DNA from: Oscillospiraceae bacterium
Lineage (GTDB): Bacteria; Bacillota; Clostridia; Saccharofermentanales; Saccharofermentanaceae
DNA: 5,279 nucleotides
NCBI GenBank assembly: GCA_902767145.1
Contig: CACXGG010000017.1
Coordinates: 1-5,279, forward strand
Direction of reading: 5' to 3'
Position 1 is the first letter of the stretch; each line of letters begins with the position of its first letter. The notes under the pieces were generated by a model. That model was not told the DNA's origin. It saw only the letters and a list, made by a program, of their open reading frames with translations, and ran no database searches. A program made the position numbers and the translations under genes. Below, piece after piece: positions 5,009 to 5,279 of the stretch.

Positions 5009-5279
5009 GGACAGCAGTTATCACAGGTGGCCCCGGAATAGATCCGGATACCGCCGCATGTATATGCGGAGGCTGTGATCAGGTCTATTGCGCCGATTCG
5101 GGTGTCGATCTGGCTTTTCGCGCAGGAATAAAGATAGATAAGGTATTCGGCGATATGGATTCCATATCCCCCGAAGGCAGGAACTATATAAAGGAAAAGG
5201 ATATCCCCTGCGAAGTATATCCCGTTGATAAGGATCTTACCGATACCGAGATCGCACTTTCGAAGGTGCCGCCGGAGGA
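5005..5279 (+). CDS. thiN: Thiamine pyrophosphokinase, N-terminal part (3' end outside window)
   Basis: Transfers pyrophosphate from ATP to thiamine to form thiamine pyrophosphate. The reading frame is open from the ATG at 5005 to the window edge, giving 91 complete residues of a family usually about 205-220 long. Visible family blocks: VITGGPG (5-11), ADSGVDLAFRAGIKIDKVFG (30-49) running into GDMDS (49-53), the catalytic acidic loop, and KDLTDTEIAL (76-85), the conserved KDxTDxExAL motif. The ATGA overlap with rpe sets the start. Only a weak AGAAG (4990-4994) precedes it, so translation probably depends on ribosomes finishing rpe. The position after rpe matches B. subtilis thiN (yloS). Odd point: four cysteines (19, 21, 24 and 29) cluster before the ADSG block, which I do not recall from typical members. 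The C-terminal thiamine-binding domain is not in the window. Confidence 0.93.
   Translation, partial: MRTAVITGGPGIDPDTAACICGGCDQVYCADSGVDLAFRAGIKIDKVFGDMDSISPEGRNYIKEKDIPCEVYPVDKDLTDTEIALSKVPPE

Noticed and set aside
5051..5080. Intrinsic terminator at the start of thiN
   Set aside because: The hairpin at 5051-5072 is followed by CTGTGATC with no T-run, and the thiN frame continues unbroken to the window edge.

Overview
The window is a single, densely packed, plus-strand operon of six genes, cut at both ends: rlmN (3' part), prpC, pknB, rsgA, rpe and thiN (5' part). This order is the conserved Firmicutes cluster known from Bacillus subtilis (rlmN-prpC-prkC-cpgA-rpe-yloS/thiN). A PASTA-domain kinase beside its PP2C phosphatase indicates a Gram-positive bacterium. 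Base composition near half G+C (by eye), AGG/AGA as the main Arg codons, frequent ATA codons outside pknB, and Thr-Pro/Glu-Pro linkers on an exported domain suggest a Clostridia member, possibly Lachnospiraceae or a relative. The genus cannot be fixed from this window.

Layout: 1-603 is the C-terminal two thirds of the 23S rRNA/tRNA methyltransferase RlmN. 600-1328 is a PP2C-type Ser/Thr phosphatase. 1325-3436 is a membrane Ser/Thr kinase with three PASTA repeats and an unusual C-terminal extension. 3438-4337 (or from 3417) is the ribosome-assembly GTPase RsgA. 4334-5008 is ribulose-phosphate 3-epimerase. 5005 to the window end is the start of thiamine pyrophosphokinase. Four of the five junctions are 4-nt ATGA overlaps; the pknB/rsgA junction instead has a GTG start just after the TAA. 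No gap exceeds a few bases, so there is no room for a classical promoter, terminator or riboswitch between genes. Nothing convincing lies on the minus strand.

How the genes work together: PknB senses the cell wall through extracellular PASTA repeats and phosphorylates cytoplasmic targets, and PrpC reverses this. In B. subtilis the RsgA orthologue CpgA is a known PrkC substrate, so kinase, phosphatase and a ribosome-assembly target share one transcript here. RlmN adds a second ribosome-related function. Rpe (pentose phosphate pathway) and ThiN (makes TPP, cofactor of transketolase in the same pathway) form a metabolic pair at the 3' side.

The core is ordinary housekeeping. The parts worth a second look are the InlB-B-repeat-like domain plus Pro-rich tail on the kinase, a shortened flap region in the phosphatase, a hairpin that places the rsgA Shine-Dalgarno sequence in its loop, a cysteine cluster in ThiN, and distinct isoleucine codon use in pknB. 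I see no mobile element, CRISPR array, RNA gene or previously undescribed multi-gene system.
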